Below are positions 44,205-53,065 of a stretch of DNA of 64,000 bases, one piece after another. Each line of letters starts with the position of its first letter. Within the stretch, counting starts at the first letter, position 1. The stretch is taken from assembly GCA_023409435.1 (NCBI GenBank), contig JAEYHP010000156.1:8261-72260 (forward strand), written 5' to 3'. The notes below the pieces were generated by a model that ran no database searches, was not told the DNA's origin, and saw nothing but the letters and a program-made list of their open reading frames with translations. Origin of the DNA: Bacillota bacterium (GTDB lineage Bacteria > Bacillota > Clostridia > Christensenellales > CAG-138). The translations under genes were made by a program, and so were the position numbers.

Positions 44205-45122
44205 TTAATCAATCATCTCGCCCGGAGCTTCGGGAGCTTTCGTTTTGCGGCCCACGCCGACGAGCACAAGCAGCGTAAGCGCATAAGGCACCATCTGTAC
44301 AAACTGGTCGGGTATGGGCAGGCTCAGGTTGATGCGAATCGCCTGGGCAAGCGCAAACAGCAGGCTTGCGAGGAACGAGCCAAGCGGGTTCCATCCCCCG
44401 AATATATTGGCCGCAAGCGCCATAAACCCGCGCCCGGCAACCATGTTGTTCACGAATACGTTGTTCTGCACAATGGAAAGGTAAGCGCCGGCCATGCCGC
44501 AGAGCATCCCGCAAATGACAACGGCAAAATACCGATATTTCCTGACATTGATGCCCACGGTGGCGGCCGCCTGGGGATGGTCGCCGATTGCCCTGAGCCT
44601 GAGCCCCGGCTTGGTTTTATAGAGCACGGACCATGCGGCAAATACAATGAGCAGCATCAGGAACAAAAACGGAGACTGTTCATGAAACAGCTCGCCCACG
44701 ACGGGGATTTCCTTCAAAAGCGGAATGCTCATGTTGGGGAGCTGCTTCACCGTGCCGCTGATGCCGTCCGTCTGCCAAACCACACGGGCAAGCACCACGG
44801 TAAGCCCCTGCGCCAGGATATTGATGCCCACGCCGCTGACCGTCTGATTGGTTTTGAAACGGATGCTCAATACCGCATGTAAAAGTCCTGTCAGGCCGCC
44901 GCAGAATATGGAGAAAAGAACGCCAAACCACGGGCTGCCGGAAATATGCGTGCCAAACACCGCGCCAAACGCGCCGATCAGCATCATGCCCTCCACGCCC
45001 AGGTTGATAATGCCGCTGCGTTCACAAATGGTCGCCCCCACAGCCGCAAGCGCAAGGGGGATGGCAAAGCGCAGCGTGGTGAGCACAATGTTGAATGTAA
45101 AAAGGTTTCCTAAGTTATCCAT
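44205..45122 (-). CDS. Nucleoside ABC importer permease (NupQ/YufQ-like)
   Basis: The 305-residue membrane protein has about eight to nine helices and belongs to the BPD_transp_2 group used by nucleoside and simple sugar importers. TICERSGIINLGVEGMMLIGA is the family signature. It overlaps the partner permease gene by 8 bases. Confidence 0.9.
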   Translation of the reverse strand: MDNLGNLFTFNIVLTTLRFAIPLALAAVGATICERSGIINLGVEGMMLIGAFGAVFGTHISGSPWFGVLFSIFCGGLTGLLHAVLSIRFKTNQTVSGVGINILAQGLTVVLARVVWQTDGISGTVKQLPNMSIPLLKEIPVVGELFHEQSPFLFLMLLIVFAAWSVLYKTKPGLRLRAIGDHPQAAATVGINVRKYRYFAVVICGMLCGMAGAYLSIVQNNVFVNNMVAGRGFMALAANIFGGWNPLGSFLASLLFALAQAIRINLSLPIPDQFVQMVPYALTLLVLVGVGRKTKAPEAPGEMID

Positions 45123-46179
45123 ACGCTTTCTCTCCTTTGCGGGACACGATCTGTCTGACAATCTCGGGCGTAGCCACAAACAGGATGACAAGCCCCTGTA
45201 TGACCATGACCATGTTGGTGGAAACGCTCGCCACATAACTCATCTTCATGGAGCCCGCTTCCAACGCGCCAAACAGGATGGATGTCAGGATAATGCCAAA
45301 AGGATTGTTCTGCCCCAACACAGCCACCGCGATCCCGGTAAACCCGAACCCGGGCGAGAAACCGTCGATAAAGCGGCCATACTTGCCCAATACCTCCGTC
45401 ACCCCGGCCATACCGGCAAGCGCGCCGCTTGCCGCCATGACGCCGATGGTCGTAAGCGGAATATTGATGCCCGAAGGCCTCGCGGCATGCGGATTTTCCC
45501 CGATTGCGCGGATATTGAACCCGACACGGGTGGAATGGAACAGGAAGTAAAGAAGCACCGCCGCCCCCAAGCCCAAATAAAGAGCCGTCGTCAGTTGGGA
45601 CCTGGGAATGATTTTTGAAAACAGGTAGACGTCGGCAATCGCCTCCGTCTGCGCCGTCATGCTCCCTTCCGCCTTCATGGGGTTGTTTACAACATAGGAA
45701 GTAAACAGCGAGACGATGTAGTTGAGCATGATGGCAACGATAACTTCGTTGATCTTAAGCTTGGCCTTGATAAACCCGATGACGGAGCCGACAAGCCCGC
45801 CCGCCACCATGCCGGCAAGGATGGCGGCACAGAGCACAAGGATGCGGGGAAGGCCATTTAGCGCGAGCGCCACGGCTGCACTGGCCAGCGCGCCAAGATA
45901 TAGCTGCCCTTCCCCGCCTATGTTGAAGATTCCCGCCTTGTTCGCAACCGCAAAGGCAAAGCCTGTAAACATCAGCGGGATACTTTTACTCAGTGTGTTC
46001 GCAATGGCGTTTGCCGAGCCAAACGCGCCGTTGAGCATGGCTGAAAACGCCTTAACGGGGTCATACCCCGCAGCAAGCATGACCACGGTAGCCACGACAA
46101 GAGAAAGCAGGATTGCCGCAACCGAATAGATCAACTGGATCACAACTGGGTGCAGACGGCCTTTATTCCTTTCAGGCAT
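45115..46179 (-). CDS. Nucleoside ABC importer permease (NupP/YufP-like)
   Basis: The 354-residue permease carries NKAGIFNIGGEGQLYLGAL, the hallmark of this half-channel, and about ten helices. The ATG at 46179 is nine bases after GGAGG; another ATG two codons earlier is only three bases from it. It overlaps the ATPase gene by 8 bases and the NupQ-like gene by 8. Confidence 0.9.
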   Translation of the reverse strand: MPERNKGRLHPVVIQLIYSVAAILLSLVVATVVMLAAGYDPVKAFSAMLNGAFGSANAIANTLSKSIPLMFTGFAFAVANKAGIFNIGGEGQLYLGALASAAVALALNGLPRILVLCAAILAGMVAGGLVGSVIGFIKAKLKINEVIVAIMLNYIVSLFTSYVVNNPMKAEGSMTAQTEAIADVYLFSKIIPRSQLTTALYLGLGAAVLLYFLFHSTRVGFNIRAIGENPHAARPSGINIPLTTIGVMAASGALAGMAGVTEVLGKYGRFIDGFSPGFGFTGIAVAVLGQNNPFGIILTSILFGALEAGSMKMSYVASVSTNMVMVIQGLVILFVATPEIVRQIVSRKGEKAYG

Positions 46180-47677
46180 GGGCATTCCCCTCCTTCCTTC
46201 CGGCCATCAGCAGGCTGATGGTTTGTGTATCGTATTCCTCCGCTTTCCTTACATCCATCAGTTCGCCCTTGTAGAGCACGCCGATGGTATCGCTCAGCTG
46301 GAAAATATCCGAAAGCTCCGCGGAAATCAGGAGTATGGCGGCGCCTTCGCTGCGAAGGCGCAGGAGCACGCTGTGAATATACTTAATCGCGCCGATGTCG
46401 AGCCCGCGCACCGGCTGACAGGCAAGGACAAACGGAGGCGCTTTTCCCACCTCGCGCGCAAGCACAAACTTCTGCTGGTTGCCGCCCGAAAGCGAGCCGG
46501 CGCTTTGCTGCGCATCCACCGCGCGCACGTCAAATTCCTTCATCATGCGTTCCGTGCACGCTTTGAGATGCTGTTTCCGGATGAGCCCCCGCCGTATATA
46601 CTGATCCCCGTATTGGTTGCCAAGCAGGTAGTTTTCCTGCAGAGAGAATCCTGACAAAATCGCCTGCTTCAACCGGTCGGAAGGAATATAGCCAAAATTC
46701 AGATCCCGCCGCGCCTTAGGCGGCTTGTTCATCAGATCCATTTCCTGGTACAAAAGCTTTCCCGTCTTGCTGCGGCAAAGCCCCATGACGATCTCCTCCA
46801 GCTGCTGCTGGCCGTTGCCCTCCACACCTGCTATTCCGAATATTTCCCCCGCCTTTACCTCAAAGGAAACGGTGGACTGAGCATTGGGCAGTAACCTTAC
46901 ATCCTGCACGCGCAGTACGGTATCACCCGCCTGAACCGCAGGTTTTTCCACCTCAAACGTCACGTCATAGCCCACCATCTGCCTGGCAAGCTCATTCGGG
47001 CAGGTTTGTGCCGTATCGAGCAGCGCAACGGATTTTCCCGCGCGCAGTATGGTGATGCGGTCCGCCACTTCCATGGTTTCCTTGAGCTTGTGGGTAATGA
47101 ATATAATTGTCTTGCCCTGTATCCGCATGTCCTTCAGGATAGAAAGGAGCTGCTCCGCCTCGATGGGGGTGAGCACCGCGGTCGGTTCATCCAGTATGAT
47201 GATCTCGGCGCCCCGGTAGAGAGTCTTTAATATTTCCACGCGCTGCTTCATGCCGACGGAAAGGCCGCATAAGAGCGCGTCCAGGTCTACGTCAAAATGG
47301 TACTGGTCCGAAAGTTTTTGAACCGTCTGCCGCGCCGCTTTTTTGTCTATCACGATCCGGCCCGGCTCGCTGCCCAATATGATATTCTCCAGGCAGCTTA
47401 AATTGTTGATGAGCATAAAGTGCTGATGTACCATGCCGATGCCAAGCTGAAAAGCCATACGCGGATTCATTTGGCATATAGGCTTGCCGTTAATCTCCAC
47501 CGAACCCTCCTCGGGCCGGTATAAGCCGAAGAGGACCTTCATCAAGGTGGACTTTCCCGCCCCGTTTTCGCCCAGCAAGCAATGGATTTCGCCTTTTTTG
47601 ACTTCAAAATCGATATGATCGTTCGCGGTCATATTGCCAAAGCGTTTGGTAATGCCGCGCATGTTTACTGCCAGCAA
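46172..47677 (-). CDS. Nucleoside ABC importer ATPase, tandem domains (NupO/YufO-like)
   Basis: The 501-residue protein has two nucleotide-binding domains. The first has Walker A GENGAGKST and signature LSVGMKQR; the second has a degenerate Walker A (GVEGNGQQQL) and an intact signature LSGGNQQK, as usual for this family. The start is uncertain. A TTG at 47677 sits six bases after GAGGTGG and gives the normal N-terminal length; GTG at 47686 and ATG at 47662 are alternatives. Confidence 0.9.
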   Translation of the reverse strand: MLAVNMRGITKRFGNMTANDHIDFEVKKGEIHCLLGENGAGKSTLMKVLFGLYRPEEGSVEINGKPICQMNPRMAFQLGIGMVHQHFMLINNLSCLENIILGSEPGRIVIDKKAARQTVQKLSDQYHFDVDLDALLCGLSVGMKQRVEILKTLYRGAEIIILDEPTAVLTPIEAEQLLSILKDMRIQGKTIIFITHKLKETMEVADRITILRAGKSVALLDTAQTCPNELARQMVGYDVTFEVEKPAVQAGDTVLRVQDVRLLPNAQSTVSFEVKAGEIFGIAGVEGNGQQQLEEIVMGLCRSKTGKLLYQEMDLMNKPPKARRDLNFGYIPSDRLKQAILSGFSLQENYLLGNQYGDQYIRRGLIRKQHLKACTERMMKEFDVRAVDAQQSAGSLSGGNQQKFVLAREVGKAPPFVLACQPVRGLDIGAIKYIHSVLLRLRSEGAAILLISAELSDIFQLSDTIGVLYKGELMDVRKAEEYDTQTISLLMAGRKEGNAHA

Positions 47678-47771
47678 AAGGCCCACCTCGTTTCATTTGG
47701 TAAGGAATGAACGCGTGTTGTAAAAGAGCCCGTACCCGTGGGAGATGCAGGGCAACAAAAAACAAGTAAGG

Positions 47772-47801
47772 GCCGGTCGGCGCTATGCAGCGCCGACCGG
47801 C
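47772..47801 (-). terminator. Hairpin between BMP binding-protein gene and ATPase gene
   Basis: GCCGGTCGGCGCT (47772-47784) and AGCGCCGACCGGC (47789-47801) form a perfect 13-base stem with a 4-base loop. On the minus strand it lies 12 bases after the binding-protein stop and is followed by CTTACTTGTTTTTTG, a partial T tract. Confidence 0.78.
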
Positions 47802-47812
47802 AGGGATTATAT

Positions 47813-48946
47813 TTAGCCGATCGGGTTTGCTAAGACAAACGCGTCTACTTCTTCAAGCGTGGTGGGAATGATGAGGCTGCCATCCTTCACCTTTTCCTTT
47901 AAGGATTCGATGATTGCCACATCTTCGTCGCTGACCTTGATGTTGCTGCCTTCGAGCGTATAGCCTACGCCGTCATCCTTCAGGCCAAGTATGGTGGTCG
48001 TGCCCACAGCGAGATTGCCGTCTACACACGCCGCCTTTACAATTTCAAACGCCGCGGTATCCACGCGCTTCAACATGCTGGCTACGATATGGTCCGGATC
48101 CAATACGTTCTGGTTGGAGTTGACGCCGATGGCCATAAAGTTCTTTTCCTTTGCCGCCTGGAACACGCCAAGGCCGGAACCGCCCGCAGCATGGTAGATG
48201 ACGTCTGCGCCCTTATCGAACTGGCTGAGCGCAATTTCTTTAGCGGTTGTGATGTCGCTGAACGGGTTGTTGCCGCTTACATAGTCGGTAAATACGCTGA
48301 TCTGAGGATTCACCAGCTTTGCGCCAGCCTGATAGCCTGCGTTGAACTTGACAAGAAGGGGAATTTCCATTGCGGCAATAAAGCCAAGCTGATTGTTGTC
48401 CGCAACGCCGTAAGCCGCGGCATTCTTCTTCATCAGGCCCGCAAGAGCGCCCACAAGAAAAGAGCCTTCTTCTTCTTTACAGGTGTAGTTCGCAATGTTG
48501 TCACCCGTTACTTCGCCATCAATCAGGGCAAACTGCTGGTCAGGGAATTCGGGGGCGACTTTGGTGAGGGGATCTACCTGGTCAAAACCGACGCAGACGA
48601 TTACGCCATATTCGCCGGAGCTGGCCATGTCGCGCATGATGAGCTCAAACTCGGAAATCTGCTTGGGTTCTGCATAGTCAAAGGCAACGCCGAGGTCACT
48701 TTCGGCCTTCTTCATGCCGGCATATACCAGATCGTTGTAGGATTGGTCGCCCAGACCGCCGACGCCAAGGATGACTGCCGCCTTCGTTGCGCTTGTCTGC
48801 TCAGGCTGCACCGCTTGCTCGGTCTGCTCAGGGGCAGGAGCGGATCCCGCAGGGGTTTCCGATGGGGCGGCGCCGGGGGCAGCGCAGGAGACCGCCATAC
48901 CGCATACAAGCAGCACAGCAAGCACCATAACCGTAAGCTTTTTCAT
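47813..48946 (-). CDS. BMP-family nucleoside-binding lipoprotein
   Basis: The 377-residue protein has a lipoprotein signal (VSCA, Cys22) and a Pro/Ala/Glu spacer. The binding domain (about 55-375) carries GVGGLGDQSYNDLVYAG and VASMLKRVDTAAFEIVKA, both typical of BMP/PnrA nucleoside binders. It delivers purine nucleosides or similar to the NupOPQ-like proteins encoded next. The ATG follows GGAGGAAAG. Confidence 0.92.
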   Translation of the reverse strand: MKKLTVMVLAVLLVCGMAVSCAAPGAAPSETPAGSAPAPEQTEQAVQPEQTSATKAAVILGVGGLGDQSYNDLVYAGMKKAESDLGVAFDYAEPKQISEFELIMRDMASSGEYGVIVCVGFDQVDPLTKVAPEFPDQQFALIDGEVTGDNIANYTCKEEEGSFLVGALAGLMKKNAAAYGVADNNQLGFIAAMEIPLLVKFNAGYQAGAKLVNPQISVFTDYVSGNNPFSDITTAKEIALSQFDKGADVIYHAAGGSGLGVFQAAKEKNFMAIGVNSNQNVLDPDHIVASMLKRVDTAAFEIVKAACVDGNLAVGTTTILGLKDDGVGYTLEGSNIKVSDEDVAIIESLKEKVKDGSLIIPTTLEEVDAFVLANPIG

Positions 48947-49039
48947 GTTCTTTCCTCCGTTCAACCTTTCAAATGTAATCCTGCCGCCAAAGCGCGACAA
49001 AAGCAGCTTGGCCAATTCATTTTCGTACCACGCTGTACA

Positions 49040-49051
49040 TTGTTTATACAA
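49040..49051 (-). promoter_or_regulatory. Candidate GntR/HutC operator
   Basis: TTGTATAAACAA on the minus strand is near-palindromic (10 of 12 positions) and of the size bound by HutC-type regulators. It lies about 25-35 bases after the predicted start of the BMP operon. The related decamer ACTTGTATAA also appears across the -10 box of the yjjI promoter. The binding protein is inferred, not shown. Confidence 0.4.
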
Positions 49052-49080
49052 GTTACGCTTTGGAAGCAAGATTTGTCTAA

Positions 49081-49109
49081 ATCATAGCACGCAAAAAACA
49101 GACAGTCAA
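49081..49109 (-). promoter_or_regulatory. Promoter of the nucleoside importer operon
   Basis: On the minus strand TTGACT (49104-49109) and TATGAT (49081-49086) are 17 bases apart, about 135 bases before the BMP lipoprotein start. Confidence 0.72.
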
Positions 49110-49426
49110 TAGGGTTAATTTGAAATTATGTTCGCTCTAGGCCGAATATTAGCAGGCCTCCGTTTGCTTTTTCATTGATTGCTCTTATAGCCAACCGAGA
49201 CACTTGTATAACCACCGGAACTTGTACCGGCCAAAACAGGCCGACTTTGCATGAATCGAGGCCCGGATGCTTGATCGGAGTGCCGTAGCAACTGATGGAA
49301 ATATTCACAGGACTTATAAAGAAACAATAGCCACTTGTACAAAACAGCCTGTACAACAAAAGAACCCCACCGAATCCCGCTGACGGGCGTTCGCTGGGGC
49401 ATTTCCCATTCATACTCTTTAATGCG
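49110..49426. other. Unassigned intergenic stretch
   Basis: No gene can be supported here. Three minus-strand frames stay partly open, but none starts behind a ribosome binding site or resembles a family I can name. The stretch contains an inverted repeat TTGTACA-N8-TGTACAA (49335-49356) and two further CTTGTA units near 49203 and 49220. It may be a dispersed intergenic repeat or decayed gene. Confidence 0.4.
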
Positions 49427-50398
49427 CTATGCCAGCGTTCCGCCCAATGCGCCAAACAGCTCATCAAGCACGCCCTTTTCATCCACGTCCACGCAGGCTT
49501 GAACCATAGGCCCCGCGAAAGGACGGCAGCGTTCGTCTACCACAACTTTGCCGCGGCAGTATGCTCCGCCGCACTCCACATGCGCGCGGAAAGAACGTAT
49601 GGTAAACAGTTCAGGGCGCAGCGCGCAAATCACGGCGGAAGGATCGTGCAGCGGGGAACTGCCGTCGCAGCCCTCCACCCTTCGGTAGAAGTCCATATAG
49701 TGCCGGGTGGCGGCCTCAATATATTCCCAAGACGAGCGCGCATCCGGTGCGGCGGCTGCAAGGGAAGCCTGTATTTGGCGTACCGTCAGGCGCGTCTTGG
49801 TTGTTACGTCAAGCCCAACGAATGTAAAGGGGATGCCGGAGCATATCGCGTATTCTGCCGCTTCCGGGTCGCCGAATATGTTGGCTTCCGCACAGCAGGT
49901 GATGTTGCCGGGCGTATAGATCGTGCCGCCCATCGATACAACGCGCGCAAGCTCCTCTTTCAGGGAGGGGTATTGCTCCAGTGCGCGCGCAAGCGTTGTG
50001 AGCCTGCCCAGGGTTACAAGCACGAGCTTTCCGCCCAGTTCCCGTGCGGTGTTCGAAAGAAAGCGTTCTGCGAATTCCGCAAGGGGCCGCTGCGCGGAAG
50101 CGGGCAGCGTTACCCCGCCGATGCCGTTCTCTCCATGCACGCTGACGGTGGGACCTTCCATCCATTCGCCGCCAAGCGGCTTGTCCGCACCCAAGACCAC
50201 GGGCACCTCATACCCGGGAGCAGCAAGCCGGATGATGCGCAGCGTATTTTCCGCAGCCTGCTCCGCCGTTGTGTTGCCAAAGCTGGCAATCACGCCATGC
50301 ACGCGGATCGCGGGATTTTTAAGCGCGTATAAAAGCGCAATGGAATCGTCAATGCCCGTATCGGCATCGATAACGATATGCAGAGGTTCCTTTGTCAT
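49427..50398 (-). CDS. Inosine-uridine-type nucleoside hydrolase
   Basis: The 323-residue protein has the calcium-binding aspartate motif IDADTGIDDSIALLYAL at the N-terminus, VTLGRLTTLARAL, and CCAEANIFGDPEAA, the latter typical of the group. It hydrolyses ribonucleosides to ribose and base. It follows yjjW with its ATG overlapping the upstream stop region and should be in the same transcript. Substrate range is not predictable. Confidence 0.9.
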   Translation of the reverse strand: MTKEPLHIVIDADTGIDDSIALLYALKNPAIRVHGVIASFGNTTAEQAAENTLRIIRLAAPGYEVPVVLGADKPLGGEWMEGPTVSVHGENGIGGVTLPASAQRPLAEFAERFLSNTARELGGKLVLVTLGRLTTLARALEQYPSLKEELARVVSMGGTIYTPGNITCCAEANIFGDPEAAEYAICSGIPFTFVGLDVTTKTRLTVRQIQASLAAAAPDARSSWEYIEAATRHYMDFYRRVEGCDGSSPLHDPSAVICALRPELFTIRSFRAHVECGGAYCRGKVVVDERCRPFAGPMVQACVDVDEKGVLDELFGALGGTLA

Positions 50399-50399
50399 T

Positions 50400-51245
50400 T
50401 TATACAACCAATATCCTTTCACAGCCTGCCTGCCGTACGATGCTTGCAAGCGCTTCCATTTCGGCGTCGTCGGGCACGGCGTGCGCCCGGTATGTATCCC
50501 GTACGCCTAAGGGGCGGAAGCGTATCAGCTTGTACCGGACGGGACTGCCGGTTTTCCAATAAGGAGCGAGGATGCTGCATACCTGTTCCACGGTATCCGC
50601 GTTGGGCAAGGCGTTTGACACCACAACGGTCCGCACCTCTTCCAATTTCCCCGCTCCAGCAAGAAAATCAAGGTTTTTTAACGCCATGTCGTTCGTTTGC
50701 CCCGTAAGCTGCAGGTGCTGGGCCGTGTCTGCGCATTTTATATCCAGCATCACGCCGTCGCAGACGGACAGAAGCGCAGGATCGGCTGCAAAATCATAGC
50801 TGCCGTTGGAATCAAACAGCACCGTGAGCCCAAGCGCCTTTGCGCCCCTGGAGACCTCATAGAGAAAATCCCGCCAAAGCGTACACTCCCCGCCGGAAAA
50901 CGTAATGCCGCGGATAAACGGAATGTTGCGCTTGATGCGGTCAAGCGCCTGCTCCGGCGTCATCCAATTGATTTTCGGAGAAGCATTGTGCATACATGCT
51001 TTCAGGCACGCGTCGCAGGCGCAGCAAACGGAAGCGTCCCAGCGGACAGCGCCATCCTTCATACGCAGCGCCCCTGTGGGACAGACGCTTACGCAATCCC
51101 CGCAATGGATACAGGCATTGATGGTCTCCGGGTTGTGGCAGTAGCCGCAGTTGAAATTGCAGCCCTGCAAAAACAGCGCGGTACGGTTTCCCGGACCGTC
51201 CACGCTGCTTTGGTCAATGATACGGTTGACAGGCGCCAGCATCAT
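50400..51245 (-). CDS. yjjW: YjjW-type glycyl-radical enzyme activase (radical SAM)
   Basis: The 281-residue activase installs the glycyl radical on its partner encoded just upstream. The radical SAM CxxxCxxC is at Cys29, Cys33 and Cys36. An inserted ferredoxin-like domain supplies two further four-cysteine sets (Cys45, 48, 51, 55 and Cys74, 77, 80, 84). GGE motif appears in TFSGGECTLW. In E. coli yjjW and yjjI lie beside deoCABD; here they lie beside nucleoside genes as well. The start overlaps the yjjI stop by 4 bases. Confidence 0.9.
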   Translation of the reverse strand: MMLAPVNRIIDQSSVDGPGNRTALFLQGCNFNCGYCHNPETINACIHCGDCVSVCPTGALRMKDGAVRWDASVCCACDACLKACMHNASPKINWMTPEQALDRIKRNIPFIRGITFSGGECTLWRDFLYEVSRGAKALGLTVLFDSNGSYDFAADPALLSVCDGVMLDIKCADTAQHLQLTGQTNDMALKNLDFLAGAGKLEEVRTVVVSNALPNADTVEQVCSILAPYWKTGSPVRYKLIRFRPLGVRDTYRAHAVPDDAEMEALASIVRQAGCERILVV

Positions 51246-52756
51246 AGCTGGCGGACTTTCCGTTCCAGAATTTTCGCGTTTCGCACCTCACCAAGACCCC
51301 AAAGGGCGTTGTGCTGCTGCACGGCCTCGCCGCGCGCAAGCTTTTCCATATCCGAGCGCTTGACAAGATACCCGGTAATACGCACCACGTCCGCGTCGCT
51401 GGCATAGGTGGAGAAATAGCGCATGCCTACCGAGAACGAGCCTCGAATAAGATCCAGCAGGCTTTCGGGGTTGTTTTTGAGCGTGACCTCAAACGGGAAG
51501 ATATCTCCCGTTCCGGAATGGAAGAAGGGGTGAAACTTTCCCGCGTGGCGCAGGTGCTCATAAAGCGGGATTTCCTCGCCGATGGGGATGCGCGCGCCGG
51601 GGCTGGTACCGATATCGCTGTCGATGCCGACCTGCGCGTGCAGGGAATAGTGGTCGGCGCTGATCTCGCAATACGCGCAGCGGTGCGCCTCCACAAGCGC
51701 GGTGAGCCGTTCCATAACGGTAAGCCCCAGCGCGTCCGCCTCCTTGCTGTGGCCAAAGCGGAAGGAATTGCCCGCCTTTTCACACAGCGTGTTGACGCAT
51801 TCTGCCAAGCCTACCATACCGAACATGCCGGTGAACAGCTCGCGCTTCAAGAAGCCTTCCTGCACCAGAAAGTTGGAGCGGAAGAACAGGCTTTCCTCCA
51901 CCAAAAACTTGATTTTCTCGTCCATGAAGGCATTGATTGTAAATACCGCTTGCGGCAGCACGCGGGCAAAGAAATCTTCCTGGTCCGCCGCCTGTTTTGC
52001 CGCCTGGTGAAGGTTCAGGCGGCACAGCGTATACGCCCCGCCGCCCACGGGCAGCGCGTTGTAACAGCTTGCGATGCCGTATTCCACCGGATACTCGTTC
52101 CGATACGTCTTATGGTCGGCAAAGCTGGGGCTTGCGTAGGCAAGGGCGTTGCGGATGCACTTGTTCGCAAACGCGTCGGGCGTAATATCGGGGTCATACA
52201 GCATGGTCATGCCGGGGACGGCGTTCTGCAGTTCATATCCGCAATCCAATATGATATTGCCCGCCAAAGTTTCCTCCGGCCCGATATTGGCGTGCGCGTA
52301 GGAATCTGAAATCGTTCTATCGATGAATATCAGGAAATTCTTGATCAGGTAATGTGCTTCTTCCTCATCCTTTATAAACGGATTGAGCAATTGATCAATC
52401 CTGCCGAGGTAAACCGGGAAATTGGTTACAGAAGGGACGTGGCGGTAAAACATAAGAAGCGCCTGGGTGGCCTCAAACAGGTTCGTTGGCGGATCGATAC
52501 GCAAAAACTTGCAGCCGTCCTTCATCAGCTTGGCGTAATCCGGCAGCAGGTAACGCGGGCAGTAGGGCGCATATCCTTCCCCAAGGTCGGAGATTACGCC
52601 TAAGTCCGAGAGCTGCTCGTACCCTTCGGGTATTGGGAAAGCGAAAAACGCCTGTGCGGGCAGGCGGGAAAGGTTCATCATCGCCTGTTCGTGCGTAAAT
52701 GAAGTATCCTTGATAATACGCAGCGCACTTTCAGGCAGAGGGGAAAGTAGACTCAT
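51242..52756 (-). CDS. yjjI: YjjI-family glycyl-radical enzyme
   Basis: The 504-residue protein matches the YjjI type of glycyl-radical enzyme, shorter than pyruvate formate-lyase. The C-terminal radical site is Gly462 in RITGYLVKRSD. The thiyl-radical cysteine is probably Cys231 in IASCYNALPVGGG. The reaction is unknown; E. coli yjjI-yjjW are next to the deo genes, so a nucleoside- or deoxyribose-derived substrate is a reasonable guess. The ATG at 52756 is nine bases after AAAGG; an ATG three codons earlier and a TTG further upstream in the promoter were not chosen. Confidence 0.88.
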   Translation of the reverse strand: MSLLSPLPESALRIIKDTSFTHEQAMMNLSRLPAQAFFAFPIPEGYEQLSDLGVISDLGEGYAPYCPRYLLPDYAKLMKDGCKFLRIDPPTNLFEATQALLMFYRHVPSVTNFPVYLGRIDQLLNPFIKDEEEAHYLIKNFLIFIDRTISDSYAHANIGPEETLAGNIILDCGYELQNAVPGMTMLYDPDITPDAFANKCIRNALAYASPSFADHKTYRNEYPVEYGIASCYNALPVGGGAYTLCRLNLHQAAKQAADQEDFFARVLPQAVFTINAFMDEKIKFLVEESLFFRSNFLVQEGFLKRELFTGMFGMVGLAECVNTLCEKAGNSFRFGHSKEADALGLTVMERLTALVEAHRCAYCEISADHYSLHAQVGIDSDIGTSPGARIPIGEEIPLYEHLRHAGKFHPFFHSGTGDIFPFEVTLKNNPESLLDLIRGSFSVGMRYFSTYASDADVVRITGYLVKRSDMEKLARGEAVQQHNALWGLGEVRNAKILERKVRQL

Positions 52757-52801
52757 AAGGCTCATCCTTTCAACTTCAGATATGCCGATCTCTTTAATTT
52801 C

Positions 52802-52829
52802 ATTATACAAGTTGATAAAAAAGATGCAA
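52802..52829 (-). promoter_or_regulatory. Promoter of the yjjI-yjjW-nucleoside hydrolase operon
   Basis: On the minus strand TTGCAT (52824-52829) and TATAAT (52802-52807) are 16 bases apart. The -10 box lies inside ACTTGTATAA, a unit shared with the BMP promoter region. The remaining bases up to 52980 hold no recognisable feature. Confidence 0.7.
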
Positions 52830-52984
52830 CGCTTTTAGGAAGAAAAAATCCGCATCATATAAAATTCCAGATATATTCTGGGATTCTCGCATAAGAAAAG
52901 TTAAATAGACGTGGAATTAATTTTAGACAAGTTTAAAACAGATTTAGCGGCCGGAGTTCGCTTTAAACCGCACATCAAAGCATT

Positions 52985-53013
52985 TTGACATTTAGAAAAA
53001 AATATGGGAATAT
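52985..53013 (+). promoter_or_regulatory. Candidate promoter of the small surface protein gene
   Basis: TTGACA (52985-52990) and GAATAT (53008-53013) are 17 bases apart, about 50 bases before the ATG. AAGGAGAG precedes the start. Confidence 0.5.
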
Positions 53014-53065
53014 ATGATAAAGGTCATCAGACATAACGAACAGATCATAAAAGGAGAGTAAAATC

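Noticed and set aside
48089..49087. Plus-strand frame of 332 codons opposite the BMP lipoprotein
   Set aside because: It is antisense to a well-supported lipoprotein gene and runs through its promoter without a start signal.
49126..49482. Minus-strand frame of 118 codons in the gap before the BMP promoter
   Set aside because: No ribosome binding site, no recognisable family, and it starts inside the nucleoside hydrolase gene. The sequence was kept only as an unassigned stretch.
51311..52309. Plus-strand frame of 332 codons opposite yjjI
   Set aside because: It is antisense to the glycyl-radical enzyme and shows only shadow codon use.
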